From Bradyrhizobium sp. SRL28 (GTDB lineage Bacteria; Pseudomonadota; Alphaproteobacteria; Rhizobiales; Xanthobacteraceae), in the NCBI RefSeq assembly GCF_018596315.1, contig NZ_JAHEAG010000020.1:62001-126000 (forward strand): a stretch of DNA of 64,000 bases. Reading direction: 5' to 3'. Shown in pieces: positions 50,482 to 59,400 of the stretch (the first letter of the stretch is position 1; the number at the start of each line of letters is the position of its first letter). A program made the translations under genes and the position numbers. The notes under the pieces were generated by a model, which made no database searches, had not been told where the DNA came from, and was given only the letters and a program-made list of their open reading frames with translations.

Positions 50482-51801
50482 ATGCGGTTGTCGCGGTTTT
50501 TTCTACCCATCCTGAAAGAGAATCCGAAAGAGGCGGAGATCGTCTCGCATCGGCTGATGCTGCGCGCGGGCATGATGCGGCAGGAAGCGGCCGGCATCTA
50601 CGCCTGGCTGCCGCTGGGATTTCGGGTGCTGAAGAAGATCGAGCAGATCGTCCGTGAGGAGCAGGATCGCGCCGGCGCGCTGGAACTGTTGATGCCGACA
50701 CTGCAGCTCGCCGACCTCTGGCGCGAGAGCGGTCGCTACGATGCCTATGGTCCGGAGATGCTGCGCATCGCCGACCGCCACAAGCGCGAATTGCTGTACG
50801 GGCCGACCAACGAGGAAATGATCACCGAGATTTTTCGGGCCTATGTCAAATCCTACAGGAGCCTGCCGCTCAATCTCTATCACATCCAGTGGAAGTTCCG
50901 CGACGAGCAGCGCCCGCGCTTCGGCGTGATGCGCGGCCGCGAATTCCTGATGAAGGATGCTTATTCCTTCGACATCGACGAGGCGGCGGCGCGCCGCTCC
51001 TATAACCGGATGTTCGTTGCCTATCTGCGGACGTTTGCGCGGATGGGATTGAAGGCGATCCCGATGCGCGCCGAGACCGGCCCGATCGGCGGCGACCTCA
51101 GCCACGAATTCATCGTGCTGGCGGAAACCGGTGAATCCGGTGTGTTCTGCAACAGCGACGTGCTCAATCTGCCGATCCCGCCCGATGACGTCGACTATGA
51201 TGGCGATCTCACTGACATCATCAAGCAATGGACATCGGTCTATGCGGCGACCGAGGACGTGCATGACGCCGATCGCTACGAACGCGAAGTGCCAGCCGAC
51301 AAGCGCGTCAATACGCGCGGCATCGAGGTCGGCCAGATCTTCTATTTCGGCACCAAATATTCCGATGCGATGAAGGCGCTGGTCGCCGGCGCCGATGGCG
51401 TCGACGTGCCGATCCATGGCGGCTCCTACGGCGTCGGCGTCTCGCGCCTGGTCGGCGCCATCATCGAGGCCTGCCACGACGATGCCGGCATCAAATGGCC
51501 GGAAGCCGTCGCGCCGTTCACCGCCGTGATCTTGAACCTGAAGCAGGGGGATGCGGCCGTCGATGGCGCGTGCGAGAAGCTTTATCGGGAGCTTCAGGCC
51601 AAGGGCGTCGACGTGCTCTATGACGATACCGACCAGCGCGCCGGCGCGAAGTTCGCGGCCGCCGACCTGATCGGTATTCCCTGGCAGATTCTGGTCGGGC
51701 CGAAGGGCCTTGCTGAGGGCAAGCTCGAGATCAAGCGGCGCAGCGATGGTTCGCGCGAGAATCTCAGCCCCGCGGAAGTGGTGGCGAGGATCGCGGGATA
51801 A
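50482..51801 (+). CDS. proS: prolyl-tRNA synthetase, short alphaproteobacterial type
   Basis: The 439-residue class II synthetase charges tRNA-Pro. Motif 1 lies in AGMMRQEAAGIYAWLPLGFRVL, motif 2 in KFRDEQRPRFGVMRGREFLMKDAYSFD, and motif 3 in GGSYGVGVSRLVGAIIE, followed by the anticodon-binding domain. The INS editing domain of E. coli ProS (572 residues) between motifs 2 and 3 is missing; only about 90 residues separate them. Mischarged Ala-tRNA-Pro must then be cleared by a separate deacylase. It stands alone upstream of lolC. Confidence 0.95.
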   Translation: MRLSRFFLPILKENPKEAEIVSHRLMLRAGMMRQEAAGIYAWLPLGFRVLKKIEQIVREEQDRAGALELLMPTLQLADLWRESGRYDAYGPEMLRIADRHKRELLYGPTNEEMITEIFRAYVKSYRSLPLNLYHIQWKFRDEQRPRFGVMRGREFLMKDAYSFDIDEAAARRSYNRMFVAYLRTFARMGLKAIPMRAETGPIGGDLSHEFIVLAETGESGVFCNSDVLNLPIPPDDVDYDGDLTDIIKQWTSVYAATEDVHDADRYEREVPADKRVNTRGIEVGQIFYFGTKYSDAMKALVAGADGVDVPIHGGSYGVGVSRLVGAIIEACHDDAGIKWPEAVAPFTAVILNLKQGDAAVDGACEKLYRELQAKGVDVLYDDTDQRAGAKFAAADLIGIPWQILVGPKGLAEGKLEIKRRSDGSRENLSPAEVVARIAG

Positions 51802-51869
51802 GATATCCACTGTGGCGGTAATGTTGGCCAATAAGGCCACATTTGGCCCGAATCATGGGATTATCGAGT

Positions 51870-53150
51870 ATGGATGAGACCATGAACGAGACAGCTCGAA
51901 CCCCGCCTTTTGCGCCCTTCGAATGGCTGTTGTCCGGGCGTTATCTGCGTGCGCGTCGCAGGGAAGGCTTCATTTCGGTCATCGCCGGCTTTTCGTTCCT
52001 CGGCATCATGCTCGGCGTCGCCACGCTGATCATCGTGATGGCCGTGATGAACGGTTTTCGCAAGGAACTCCTGGACAAGATCCTCGGGCTGAACGGCCAT
52101 TTGCTGGTGCAGCCGCTGGAATCGCCGCTGACCGACTGGAAGGACGTCGCCGAGCGCATCAGCCAGGTCGAGGGTATCCGCCTTGCCGCGCCGGTCGTGG
52201 ACGGTCAGGCGCTGGCATCTTCCGCCTTCAACGCCGCCGGCGTGCTGGTGCGGGGCATGCGGTCTGCGGACTTGAACAACCTCACCTCGATCGCAAAGAA
52301 CATCAAACAGGGCACGCTGGAAGGTTTTGACGAGGGGCAGGGCGTCACCATCGGACGCCGGCTTGCCGATCAATTGTCGCTGCACGCCGGCGATACCATC
52401 ACGCTGGTTGCGCCCAAGGGCGCGGTGACGCCCATGGGCACGACACCGCGCATAAAGCCCTACAAGGTGGCGGCCGTGTTCGAGATCGGCATGTCGGAAT
52501 ATGACGCCAGCTTCGTGTTCATGCCGCTGCCGGAGTCGCAGGCCTATTTCAACCGCAAGGACGACGTGACCGCGATCGAGGTATTCACCACCAATCCCGA
52601 TCGTATCGACGCGTTCCGCAAGCTGGTGACGGAGGCGGCCGGACGGCCGGTGTTCCTCGTCGACTGGCGGCAGCGCAACTCGACCTTCTTCAACGCGCTG
52701 CAGGTTGAGCGCAATGTGATGTTTTTGATCCTGACCATGATCGTGCTGGTTGCCGCGCTCAACATCGTCTCCGGCCTGATCATGCTGGTCAAGGACAAGG
52801 GGCAGGATATCGCTATCCTGCGGACGATGGGCGCCTCGCAGGGCTCGATCATGCGGATATTCCTGATTACGGGCGCTGCGATCGGCGTGGTCGGCACGCT
52901 GACCGGATTCTTCGTCGGCATGCTGATCTGCCTGAACATCGAATCGATCCGGCAGTTCCTGTCCTGGATGACCAACACCGAATTGTTCTCGCCGGAACTC
53001 TATTTCCTCTCGCGCCTGCCGGCCGAGGTCGATTTCGGCGAGACCACTGCGGTCGTGATCATGGCGCTGACGCTGTCGTTCCTGGCGACGCTCTATCCGT
53101 CCTGGCGCGCCGCGCGCCTCGATCCCGTCGACGCGCTCCGGTACGAGTGA
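51870..53150 (+). CDS. lolC: lipoprotein-releasing ABC permease
   Basis: The 426-residue FtsX-type permease of LolCDE passes outer-membrane lipoproteins to LolA. It has an N-terminal membrane segment (EGFISVIAGFSFLGIMLGVATLIIVMAVMNGFRKELLDKILGLNGH, in parts, the LolC/E hallmark), a large periplasmic domain and three C-terminal helices with the FtsX pattern (VLVAALNIVSGLIMLVKDKGQDIAILRTMGAS). The start is uncertain: ATG 51870 and 51882 both fit, and the frame also opens at 51843. Only one permease gene is present with lolD, as in many alphaproteobacteria, so it may serve as a homodimer. Confidence 0.9.
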   Translation: MDETMNETARTPPFAPFEWLLSGRYLRARRREGFISVIAGFSFLGIMLGVATLIIVMAVMNGFRKELLDKILGLNGHLLVQPLESPLTDWKDVAERISQVEGIRLAAPVVDGQALASSAFNAAGVLVRGMRSADLNNLTSIAKNIKQGTLEGFDEGQGVTIGRRLADQLSLHAGDTITLVAPKGAVTPMGTTPRIKPYKVAAVFEIGMSEYDASFVFMPLPESQAYFNRKDDVTAIEVFTTNPDRIDAFRKLVTEAAGRPVFLVDWRQRNSTFFNALQVERNVMFLILTMIVLVAALNIVSGLIMLVKDKGQDIAILRTMGASQGSIMRIFLITGAAIGVVGTLTGFFVGMLICLNIESIRQFLSWMTNTELFSPELYFLSRLPAEVDFGETTAVVIMALTLSFLATLYPSWRAARLDPVDALRYE

Positions 53151-53157
53151 GGACGTG

Positions 53158-53856
53158 ATGGCCGAGGAGGCAGAAGACGTACCGGTTATCTATCTCCACG
53201 AGATAAAACGGGAGTACAGGCAGGGCGAGGCGACGTTGACCATTCTCAACGGCGCCAAGCTCGCGCTGTGGGCGGGGCAGTCGGTGGCGCTGGTGGCGCC
53301 GTCGGGTTCCGGCAAATCGACGCTGCTGCATATCGCGGGGCTGCTCGAAAGCCCCGATGACGGCGAGGTCTATGTCGCGGGCACGCCGACCTCGCAATTG
53401 TCAGACATCGAGCGCACCCAGATCCGCCGCTCCGACATCGGCTTCGTCTATCAATCGCACCGGCTGCTGCCGGAATTCACCGCGCTTGAAAACGTGATGC
53501 TGCCGCAGATGATTCGCGGGCTCAAACGTTCCGAGACGATCAAGCGCTCGGAGGAAATCCTGGCGTATCTTGGCCTCAGCGAGCGCATCACGCACCGTCC
53601 GGCTGAATTGTCTGGCGGTGAACAGCAGCGCGTCGCCATCGCCCGCGCGGTGGCCAATGCGCCGCGGGCGCTGCTCGCCGATGAGCCGACCGGAAACCTC
53701 GATCCGCACACCGCCGATCACGTGTTCAACGCGCTGATGCAGCTCGTGAAGGCGACGCAGGTCGCGATGCTGATCGCCACCCACAATATGGAACTGGCCG
53801 GCCGGATGGACCGGCGGGTGTCGCTGGTCGATGGCAAGGTCGTCGAAATGGAATAG
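53158..53856 (+). CDS. lolD: lipoprotein-releasing ABC ATPase
   Basis: The 232-residue ATPase has Walker A APSGSGKST, signature LSGGEQQRVAIARA, Walker B ALLADEPTGNLD and the switch His (IATHN). It powers LolC. ATG 53158 follows lolC by seven bases; an upstream GTG at 53155 is possible and changes one residue. Confidence 0.94.
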   Translation: MAEEAEDVPVIYLHEIKREYRQGEATLTILNGAKLALWAGQSVALVAPSGSGKSTLLHIAGLLESPDDGEVYVAGTPTSQLSDIERTQIRRSDIGFVYQSHRLLPEFTALENVMLPQMIRGLKRSETIKRSEEILAYLGLSERITHRPAELSGGEQQRVAIARAVANAPRALLADEPTGNLDPHTADHVFNALMQLVKATQVAMLIATHNMELAGRMDRRVSLVDGKVVEME

Positions 53857-53925
53857 AGCACGATCGCCGCTCAAACGCTTGGCGTTGCGCGGAGATACGC
53901 TCAAATCAAAGAGATGGATCGCCGC

Positions 53926-54189
53926 TCAGTAGCCGTTGTAGTAGCGCTGCTTGTAGCGGCGTGCCGACGGATATTGAGATGCATGCGCGTAATACGGATT
54001 GATCACGCATAGCGCCGAGCGGCCCGACGCCGACATCTTGCATTGAGGCAGGGAGGTATAGCTACATTCGTAATAGCTGATCCTGCCATAAACACTGAGG
54101 CAAACCGGATAGTTGGGATCGTAAGTCTGTGCCTGCGCCGGTGCCGCGGCCGCTCCAATCGCCAAAATGACCAAAGCCAGAATGCGCAT
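53926..54189 (-). CDS. DUF3551 small exported protein (1)
   Basis: The 87-residue protein has a signal peptide (MRILALVILAIGAAAAPAQA), then the DUF3551 pattern: YPVCLSVYGR, Y.ECSYTSLPQCKMSASGRSALCVINPYY, with four to five cysteines likely to form disulfides. AAGGAGATTCTG precedes ATG 54189. The family is frequent and expanded in Bradyrhizobium; its function is unknown. Its start overlaps the stop of the upstream paralogue (TGATG). Confidence 0.85.
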   Translation of the reverse strand: MRILALVILAIGAAAAPAQAQTYDPNYPVCLSVYGRISYYECSYTSLPQCKMSASGRSALCVINPYYAHASQYPSARRYKQRYYNGY

Positions 54190-54458
54190 CAGAATCTCCT
54201 TCGGGACTGGCGGCTGCGATCGGCCTGCATGTCCGACCGCATGTCCGCCTTGGCGTTGAAATAGGGATTCGCAGCGCAGCTTGCATCTCGCCCGGAGGCG
54301 GTTGCCTGACACTGCGCCAGTGACGAAAAACTGCAATCGCCGGCACCGCCGAAATCGCAGCCCTTGATGCAGTAGGGAAACTCGCGCGCCGCCGCCGGCA
54401 TCGCAACCGCTGCCGACACAGTACCGGCCGCCACGAGCGCCAGCCATGCCGTTCGCAT
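54189..54458 (-). CDS. DUF3551 small exported protein (2)
   Basis: The 89-residue paralogue has signal MRTAWLALVAAGTVSAAVAMPAAA, then FPYCIKGCDFGG, CSFSSLAQCQATASGRDASCAANPYF, the same cysteine pattern as its neighbours. The C-terminus is Arg/Ser-rich. It overlaps the start of the 53926-54189 gene, so the two are co-translated. Confidence 0.85.
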   Translation of the reverse strand: MRTAWLALVAAGTVSAAVAMPAAAREFPYCIKGCDFGGAGDCSFSSLAQCQATASGRDASCAANPYFNAKADMRSDMQADRSRQSRRRF

Positions 54459-54603
54459 GCATCCTCCGCCGCGGCCCCAAGGACCTCAACTGGAACCTTC
54501 AGCCGCTATCCAGACAATCCACCCACGCCCGCGTCAAATCACGTTCGCGCGTGAATGTTCCTCCGCGTGTGCATGCGCGGCGCGATGAGCGCCCGGTGGG
54601 CGC

Positions 54604-54897
54604 TCAGTACCTGCCGTAGCCGGGGGCGGGCGGCAGCGCGCGGCCGCGCAGCGGGCGATACGCTTCGGGCGGTGGTTCGCTCTCACCGACATAATAGGGA
54701 TTGGCGATGCAATAGAGAAAACGTCCCGAAGCGGTCGCCTGGCACTGCTCGTAACTTGTGAAAGTGCAGTAGCTCAGCCCCGGATATTCGTTTCCCTGAA
54801 GACAGAACGGATATCGGGTGCCGACCGCTTCGGCAGGCGCGGCGCCGAGTGCGGCCAATCCGCTCGCGGCCAGCACGGCTAGAATCGCTTTACGCAT
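54604..54897 (-). CDS. DUF3551 small exported protein (3)
   Basis: The 97-residue paralogue has signal MRKAILAVLAASGLAALGAAPAEA, then YPFCLQGNEYPGLSYCTFTSYEQCQATASGRFLYCIANPYY, in parts, and a Pro/Arg/Tyr-rich tail ending PGYGRY. GAGGAGATTCGAA precedes ATG 54897. It is 145 bases upstream of copy 2 and may have its own promoter. Confidence 0.85.
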   Translation of the reverse strand: MRKAILAVLAASGLAALGAAPAEAVGTRYPFCLQGNEYPGLSYCTFTSYEQCQATASGRFLYCIANPYYVGESEPPPEAYRPLRGRALPPAPGYGRY

Positions 54898-55199
54898 TTC
54901 GAATCTCCTCATCGCACTTCCGCGCAATTGCCGGTTCCATTTCCATCAACACAAGCCGGACCACGCAAGTTCCGTCAAGCGATTCCACCTCTTAATACCG
55001 CTGTAAACTGAATGTGAATTCTTTGCGGCGGGTTCCGTTTCAAAGTTTCGAAAAACGCCTGCAGCACAACATTAACTTGCGTTCACACTGCGGCCGTTTG
55101 ATGTGTGCTGTTGCAGCGAGGTGACAGCAATTCGAGCGAACAATGCTAAGAGGCTGTCACGGCCTTGGGGGCTGTCAAAAAGGAACGGGAATAAAAAGA

Positions 55200-55946
55200 A
55201 TGAAGAAGGTTTTGCTTGTTACGGCCAGTCTGATCGCGCTCGGCGCGGCTGCGCCGGCTGTTGCTGCGGATCTCGCTGCGCGTCCTTACACCAAGGCGCC
55301 CCCGATGGTCGCTGCAGTGTATGACTGGACCGGTTTCTACATCGGTGCGAACGGCGGTTGGGGTTCGAGCCGCAACTCCTGGGATTCGGTTTCGCCCGCC
55401 GCTTTGGTTGGGCCGGAAGGCTCCCATGACGCGACCGGCGGCACGGTCGGTGGCCAGGTCGGCTATCGCTGGCAGGCTGGCACCTGGGTGTTCGGCCTTG
55501 AAGCCCAGGGCAACTGGGCCGACTTCTCGGGCAGCAATACAAGCTTGCTGTTCGCCAACTCGCGCAACCACACGAACGTCGATGCGTTCGGCCTGTTCAC
55601 TGGTCAGGTCGGTTATGCCGTCAACAACGTCCTGCTCTACGTCAAGGGCGGTGCCGCGGTGACCTCGAATAGCTACCGCATCAACAACTTTGCAGGCGCG
55701 CTCGTTGGCGTCACCGGCGACGACACCCGCTGGGGCGGTACGATCGGTGCTGGCCTCGAATACGCCTTCGCCCCGAACTGGTCGGTTGGTGTCGAGTACA
55801 ATCACTTGTTCATGCAGGATCGTACCTACACCTTCACCGCGCCGGGTGGCGGCTTCATCGGCGCCGACCGCATCCGTCAGGACGTCGACCTCGTCACCGC
55901 CCGCCTGAACTACAAGTTCGGCGGCCCGGCGGTCGCGCGATACTGA
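55200..55946 (+). CDS. outer-membrane beta-barrel protein (Omp25/RopB-like)
   Basis: The 248-residue protein has a signal peptide (MKKVLLVTASLIALGAAAPAVAA), then the rhizobial Omp25/Omp31 pattern: DWTGFYIGANGGWG near the mature N-terminus, alternating strands such as VGYAVNNVLLYVKGGAAV, WGGTIGAGLEYAFAPNWSVGVEYNH, and the end LVTARLNYKF before a short tail. It predicts an eight-strand barrel. GGAACGGGAATAA precedes ATG 55200. Its 302-base upstream region (54898-55199) holds no gene and probably the promoters of this gene and of the divergent DUF3551 gene. Confidence 0.92.
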   Translation: MKKVLLVTASLIALGAAAPAVAADLAARPYTKAPPMVAAVYDWTGFYIGANGGWGSSRNSWDSVSPAALVGPEGSHDATGGTVGGQVGYRWQAGTWVFGLEAQGNWADFSGSNTSLLFANSRNHTNVDAFGLFTGQVGYAVNNVLLYVKGGAAVTSNSYRINNFAGALVGVTGDDTRWGGTIGAGLEYAFAPNWSVGVEYNHLFMQDRTYTFTAPGGGFIGADRIRQDVDLVTARLNYKFGGPAVARY

Positions 55947-55973
55947 TCGTTCGCAATTCTCGCGAATCATCGA

Positions 55974-56001
55974 AGCCCCGGGCGCTGCCCGGGGCTTTTT
56001 T
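55974..56001 (+). terminator. rho-independent terminator of the omp gene
   Basis: AGCCCCGGGC (55974-55983) pairs perfectly with GCCCGGGGCT (55987-55996), loop GCT, followed by a T-run. Confidence 0.93.
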
Positions 56002-56065
56002 ATTGCGGCGGCTCGGCGCGGTTAACCACGCGGGAATTGTCGCAAAAGGGGCCGCTAGACGGCGC

Positions 56066-56108
56066 TTGACTCCTAGAACAAAAAAGGAACAATGTTCCTC
56101 ATATGTTC
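56066..56108 (+). promoter_or_regulatory. SOS promoter with two LexA boxes
   Basis: TTGACT (56066-56071) and AACAAT (56088-56093, 16-base spacer) form a promoter. Between and after them lie GAAC-N7-GAAC (56076-56090) and GTTC-N7-GTTC (56094-56108). GTTCN7GTTC is the LexA binding site of alphaproteobacteria, and both boxes match it exactly, on opposite strands. One overlaps the spacer and -10; the other lies just downstream, so LexA would block transcription directly. The next coding start is at 56131. Confidence 0.85.
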
Positions 56109-56130
56109 TCATATCGTAGGGAGTCGGACG

Positions 56131-56229
56131 ATGTTGCGGATGTTCGTGGAAGAAGCGGCGGCGCTGGCGTCGATTACGTTGTTTGTCGCGATGATCGCAG
56201 TCTGGGCGCAGGTGATTCCGCAGCTGTGA
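56131..56229 (+). CDS. 32-residue SOS-type membrane peptide
   Basis: ATG 56131 opens a frame of 32 codons ending in TGA 56227-56229, with TAGGGAG seven bases before the start. The peptide has a short N-terminus with two Glu (MLRMFVEEAAA) and one hydrophobic helix (residues about 12-29, ending AVWAQVIPQL). It lies 23 bases after the second LexA box, upstream of dnaE. Caulobacter SidA is a 29-residue SOS-induced inner-membrane peptide that inhibits division through FtsW/FtsN; size, topology and LexA control agree. Whether this peptide is its orthologue is inference. The gap to dnaE (56230-56416) has no gene. Confidence 0.75.
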   Translation: MLRMFVEEAAALASITLFVAMIAVWAQVIPQL

Positions 56230-56416
56230 GGCCGGGCGGAAACCTGATCCAGGGCCGACTTACGGACGGGCTGGGGAAAAGCCGGATGGCGGGCGAGCAT
56301 CGCGCGTTCCGCGTGGACTCGGGAAGGCCAAGGCAGCACCATTGCAGCGGCGAGTCGGCGCGCATCAGCGGCCGATGATCGCTCCCCACCATGATGCAAG
56401 AGCCCGTTAAGCGACC

Positions 56417-59400
56417 ATGTCCAGTGCCGGATTCGTTCATCTCCACGTTCATTCGGCGTATTCGCTGCTGAAGGGCTCGATCAAGATCGCCAAGCTCGGC
56501 GAACTGGCGAAGGCCGACCGCCAACCCGCGCTGGCGCTGACCGACACCGACAACATGTTCGGGGCGCTGGAATTCTCCGACAAGATGGCGGGCTACGGCA
56601 TCCAGCCGATCGTCGGCTGCGAACTCGCCGTCGATTTCGGCGATCAGGACCCGAACGCGCGCAATGCGCTGGCCTCAGCGCCGTCGCGAATCGTGCTGCT
56701 GGCGGCGCGGGAGCGCGGCTACCGAAGTCTGATGCGGCTGAACTCGCGGGCGTTTCTGGAAACGCCGGTGCATCAATCCCCGCATATCAAGCTCGAATGG
56801 CTGGAAGGCGATGCCGAGGATTTGATCGCCCTGACCGGCGGTCCCGACGGCCCGATCTCGCTGGCGCTGCATGCCGATCACGCCGCACTTGCGGCTGCGC
56901 GTTGCGACCGGCTGGCGAATCTATTCGGCGATCGCCTTTATGTCGAATTGCAGCGCCACGGCATCGACAAGGAGCGCCGCGCCGAATCAGGCCTGATCGA
57001 CCTTGCCTATGCCAAAGGGTTGCCGCTGGTCGCGACCAACGAGCCATATTTCGCCGCGAATGACGATTACGAAGCCCACGACGCGCTGTTGTGCATCGCC
57101 GGCGGCAAGTTGATCGCCGAGACCGATCGCGAGCAGCTCACGCCTGATCACCGCTTCAAGACCCGCGCCGAGATGGCGGTGCTTTTCGCCGATATTCCCG
57201 AAGCGCTGGCCTCGACGGTCGAGATCGCGGAGCGCTGTTCGTTTCGCCCGAAGACGCGAAAGCCGATCCTGCCGCGCTTCACGGTCGGCGCCGACTCAGG
57301 TTCTGACGCAGAAGCTGAGGAGGCCGCGGAGCTGAAGCGCCAGGCCGGGGAGGGCCTCGCAAGGCGCCTGCAGGTTCACGGCCTGTCGCCCGGCACCACG
57401 GAAGAGGAGTACCAAAAGCGTCTCGCCTTCGAGATCGACGTGATCAACCGCATGAACTATGCGGGCTACTTCCTGATCGTGTCGGACTTCATCAAATGGG
57501 CCAAGGCCCACGACATTCCGGTCGGTCCCGGCCGCGGCTCCGGCGCCGGTTCGCTGGTCGCCTATTCGCTGACCATCACCGATCTCGATCCGATCCGCTT
57601 TGGCCTGCTGTTCGAACGCTTCCTCAATCCCGAACGCGTGTCGATGCCGGACTTCGACATCGACTTCTGCCAGGACCGCCGCGGCGAGGTGATCGACTAC
57701 GTGCAGCAGCGCTACGGCCGCGATCAGGTGGCGCAGATCATCACCTTCGGTACCTTGCAGGCGCGGGGCGTGCTGCGCGACGTCGGCCGTGTGCTGCAGA
57801 TGCCCTACGGGCAGGTCGACAAGCTGACAAAACTGGTGCCGCAAAATCCCGCCGCGCCGGTGACGCTGGCGCAGGCGATCGAAGGCGAACCGAAGCTGCA
57901 GGCGTTCCGCGACGAGGACCCGGTGGTCGCGCGCGCCTTCGACATCGCCCAGCGGCTCGAGGGCCTGACGCGCCACGCCTCGACCCACGCCGCCGGCATC
58001 GTGATCGGCGATCGCCCCTTGAGCGAACTGGTGCCGCTCTACCGCGATCCCAAATCCGACATGCCGGTGACCCAGTTCAACATGAAATGGGTCGAGCCGG
58101 CGGGGCTGGTGAAGTTCGACTTCCTCGGCCTGAAGACGCTGACCGTGCTCGACGTCGCGGTGAAGCTGCTCAGGCAGCGCAACATCCACGTCGATCTGCC
58201 GACGCTGCCGATCGACGATGCTCCGAGTTACCAGATGCTGGCGCGCGGCGATGTGGTCGGCGTGTTCCAGGTGGAAAGCCAGGGCATGCGGCGCGCGCTG
58301 ATCGACATGCGCCCCGACCGCTTCGAGGACATCATCGCGCTGGTGGCGCTCTATCGCCCGGGCCCGATGGCCAACATCCCGACCTATTGCGCGCGCAAGC
58401 ACGGCGACGAGGAGCCGGAATATCTGCATCCGGTGCTGGAGCCGATCCTGAAGGAGACCTTCGGCGTCATCATCTACCAGGAACAGGTGATGCAGATCGC
58501 GCAGGTGATGTCGGGCTATTCGCTCGGCGACGCCGACCTGCTGCGCCGCGCGATGGGCAAGAAGATCCGCGCCGAGATGGAGAAGCAGCGCGCGATCTTC
58601 GTTGCTGGCGCGGTCAAGAACGGCGTGCCGAAGGGGCAGGCCGACACGATCTTCGAACTGCTCGCCAAGTTCGCCGACTACGGCTTCAACAAGAGCCACG
58701 CCGCCGCCTACGCGCTGGTGTCCTACCACACCGCCTATATGAAGGCGCACTACCCGGTGGAGTTCCTGGCGGCGTCGATGACGCTCGAACTCAACAACAC
58801 CGACAAGCTCTCGGAATTTCGCGCCGAGGCGCAGCGGCTCGGCATCAAGGTGGAGGCGCCGAACATCAACCGTTCGGCCGCCACCTTCGAGGTCGGCGAG
58901 AACACCATCTACTATGCGCTGGCCGCGCTGAAGGGTGTCGGTCCGCAGGCGGTGGAGTTAATCGTCGAAGAGCGGCGCAAGGGCGTCTTCACCTCACTCG
59001 CCGACTTCGCGGCACGGGTCAATCCGCGTGCGATCAACAAGCGGGTGATCGAAAGCCTCGCGGCCGCCGGCGCCTTCGACACGCTCGATTCAAACCGCGC
59101 CCGCGTCTTTGCCGGCGCCGATGCTATTCTCGCCGCCTGCCAGCGCAGCCACGAGGCCGCAACGATCGGTCAGAACGACATGTTCGGCAACGCTGCCGAC
59201 GCGCCGACGATCATGCTGCCGCAGATCGAACCCTGGCTGCCGGCCGAAAAGCTCCGCCGTGAATACGATGCCGTCGGGTTTTTCCTGTCCGGCCATCCGC
59301 TCGACGACTATGCCACCGTGTTGAAGCGGCTGCGGGTGCAGTCCTGGGCGGAATTCTCGCGCGCCGTCAAAACCGGCGCGACCGCGGGCAAGGTCGCGGC

